In this document: positions 62,988 through 64,000 of the stretch, in pieces
How positions within the stretch are numbered: position 1 is the stretch's first letter
Layout: each line of letters starts with the position of its first letter
Source: Balneolales bacterium
GTDB lineage: Bacteria; Bacteroidota; Rhodothermia; Balneolales; Cyclonatronaceae
Length of the DNA stretch: 64,000 nt
Direction of reading: 5' to 3'
Assembly: GCA_020832405.1 (NCBI GenBank)
Contig: JAFIET010000010.1
Span: forward strand, 1 to 64,000
Translations under genes and position numbers: made by a program
Notes under the pieces: model-generated
Databases searched by the model: none
Told to the model about the DNA's origin: nothing
Seen by the model: only the letters and a program-made list of their open reading frames with translations

Positions 62988-63239
62988 TCAGCTCCGCAGC
63001 CGGAGCCGTACCGGACCCTTTGCCCTGCGGATATCCACAGGCTTCCCGCGCTGCAGCACTTCAATCCGTCCTTCATCAGCCAGCTTCGCGGCGGCTTTCC
63101 GCACTTCGGGCATGTGGGCCCACCACGCATCCCCGAAAAAAGCACGGGCCGGCTCCGAGGGGCAGAACGAGGCCGTAAGCCCTCTTTTGTGGGCAAACTG
63201 CAAAATGGTGTCTGTAAGTGAGGCGTCATTCTCTGGCAT
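62988..63239 (-). CDS. DUF3253 protein
   Basis: This 83-residue protein matches DUF3253: an N-terminal helix DTILQFAHKRGLTASFCPSEPARA, then MPEVRKAAAKLADEGRIEVLQRGKPV and a basic tail RAKGPVRLRL. The CPSEPAR and KGPVRLR stretches are the hallmarks. Function unknown; the compact winged-helix-like pattern would allow nucleic-acid contact, but that is inference. It is divergent from the Pmp3-like gene. Confidence 0.83.
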   Translation of the reverse strand: MPENDASLTDTILQFAHKRGLTASFCPSEPARAFFGDAWWAHMPEVRKAAAKLADEGRIEVLQRGKPVDIRRAKGPVRLRLRS

Positions 63240-63362
63240 GTTTGCCGGTCATTTGTTTAAAAAGGCAGAATTGCCGTAATTCAGCTGCAACATCGTAAGC
63301 CCCGAAGCGGTACGATACCATTCCGATAAAATGCCACCTCATATTAAAAAGACTGAATTCCC

Positions 63363-63536
63363 ATGAGCTGCCTTCGCCTCATCTTTGCCATAATCCTGCC
63401 CCCGCTGGGCGTGTTTCTCACGGTCGGTATCCGTTTTTCTTTCTGGCTGAATATTTTGTTTACCCTCTTTGGCTTCGTGCCGGGCATCGTTCATGCGGTC
63501 TGGGTAATCGCAAAACATGATGCAGAGCCCCGATAG
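63363..63536 (+). CDS. Pmp3/YqaE-family small membrane protein
   Basis: A 57-residue frame reads MSCLRLIFAIILPPLGVFLT, then VGIRFSFWLNILFTLFGFVP and GIVHAVWVIAKHDAEPR. The ILPPLGVFL and LTLxGxxPGxxHAxW pattern and two hydrophobic segments are those of the Pmp3/YqaE (UPF0057) family, small proteins linked to membrane potential and salt stress. Residues after the second helix are short, as usual. Confidence 0.88.
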   Translation: MSCLRLIFAIILPPLGVFLTVGIRFSFWLNILFTLFGFVPGIVHAVWVIAKHDAEPR

Positions 63537-64000
63537 AGGCTGAAATCAGCGCAGTCGGGAGTATTGTGCTTTTCGGGGGATGTGCTCACAGGCAGCGCCT
63601 CAAACAGTAGCCGGATTCCCGTACCGGAATTTGGGCTGCATCCCGACGAACCCGTCGGCATTGCCTTCCGGCCCGGATACAGTTTTCAAAAAGGCATCAT
63701 CCGTCCGGGCCCGTTTTGGGCATAGCAAAGCTGCCGGGGAGACACCTAAGCCGTGTCAGAAGAATGTTTGGGGTGGTGAAACAAGTATAAAAAAATCTTA
63801 ATTCTTTGTCGGGAAGGAGGGTGCCAAGTACGTAAAAAAGGCCTCTGTATGCATAAAATGAGGACAAGGCAGGCGCTCTGCAAGACGAAGCCCGGCTAAT
63901 GGGTAAATTTACTTACAGGTTTTTATGTAAGGAAATAATGTGCTATAATCGCTTTGCCCCCGAAAACGGCCGGGGCTATTATCTCATCTAATCTTACTAC
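63537..64000. other. Right-edge region without a supported gene
   Basis: About 460 nt with only a 73-codon plus-strand frame of no recognisable content. Two inverted repeats were noticed: CTTACA...TGTAAG at 63912-63931 and GCCCC...GGGGC at about 63956-63975. The area may be upstream of a gene beyond the edge. Confidence 0.45.

Overview
The window looks like chromosome of a Gram-negative, moderately GC-rich member of the Bacteroidota/Rhodothermota/Balneolota superphylum. The evidence is a secreted M1 peptidase ending in a type IX secretion (Por) tail, a TonB-dependent receptor with a carboxypeptidase-like N-terminal domain, S46 and M13 peptidases, FN3-like and FISUMP surface repeats, many lipoproteins with short lipoboxes, PAS-rich histidine kinases, and few Shine-Dalgarno sites. 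No rRNA, tRNA or CRISPR array was seen.

Layout. 0-13 kb: the tail of a RelE/ParE-type toxin, a GNAT acetyltransferase, a class I glutamine amidotransferase, two PAS histidine kinases plus a lipoprotein, a type II NADH dehydrogenase, a voltage-sensor cation channel, and a 1297-residue hybrid kinase. 12.7-24.7 kb: ahcY, the M1 peptidase, an orphan Phd-type antitoxin with a broken toxin, a MazEF-like pair, an MFS transporter, a PEGA-repeat protein and a large mosaic surface lipoprotein. 24.7-33.6 kb: three AAA/DUF4143 ATPases, a thioredoxin-like lipoprotein and two secreted proteins of unknown function. 33.8-44.6 kb: metabolic and housekeeping genes (class V aminotransferase, esterase, ThuA-like protein, HD protein, methylmalonyl-CoA mutase large subunit, VOC dioxygenase), a PAS protein with a phospho-acceptor helix but no ATPase domain, and a methyltransferase broken by one stop codon. 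44.7-57.7 kb: an SSS symporter, an ECF sigma / anti-sigma pair, an M13 peptidase, and a beta-helix lipoprotein / lipoprotein / TonB receptor locus. 57.7-64 kb: a PHA-system small protein, a fourth DUF4143 ATPase inside a nest of repeats, an S46 peptidase, a DUF3253 protein and a Pmp3-type membrane peptide.

Two patterns stand out. First, each of the four DUF4143 ATPase genes has its own pair of short palindromes just upstream of the start codon. The palindrome sequence differs from gene to gene, but the layout (two copies, 23-33 nt apart) is the same. This looks like gene-specific self-recognition or autoregulation by ATPases whose C-terminal domain resembles a PD-(D/E)XK nuclease. Second, three dispersed intergenic repeat families (called R1, R2 and R3 here) bracket the accessory genes. 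R1 copies surround the toxin-antitoxin genes and ATPase C, and one R1 copy sits where a toxin gene breaks off. Direct R2 copies and an almost perfect inverted pair of R3 copies surround ATPase D. Together they make a plausible repeat-associated family of ATPase cassettes that I do not know to have been described.
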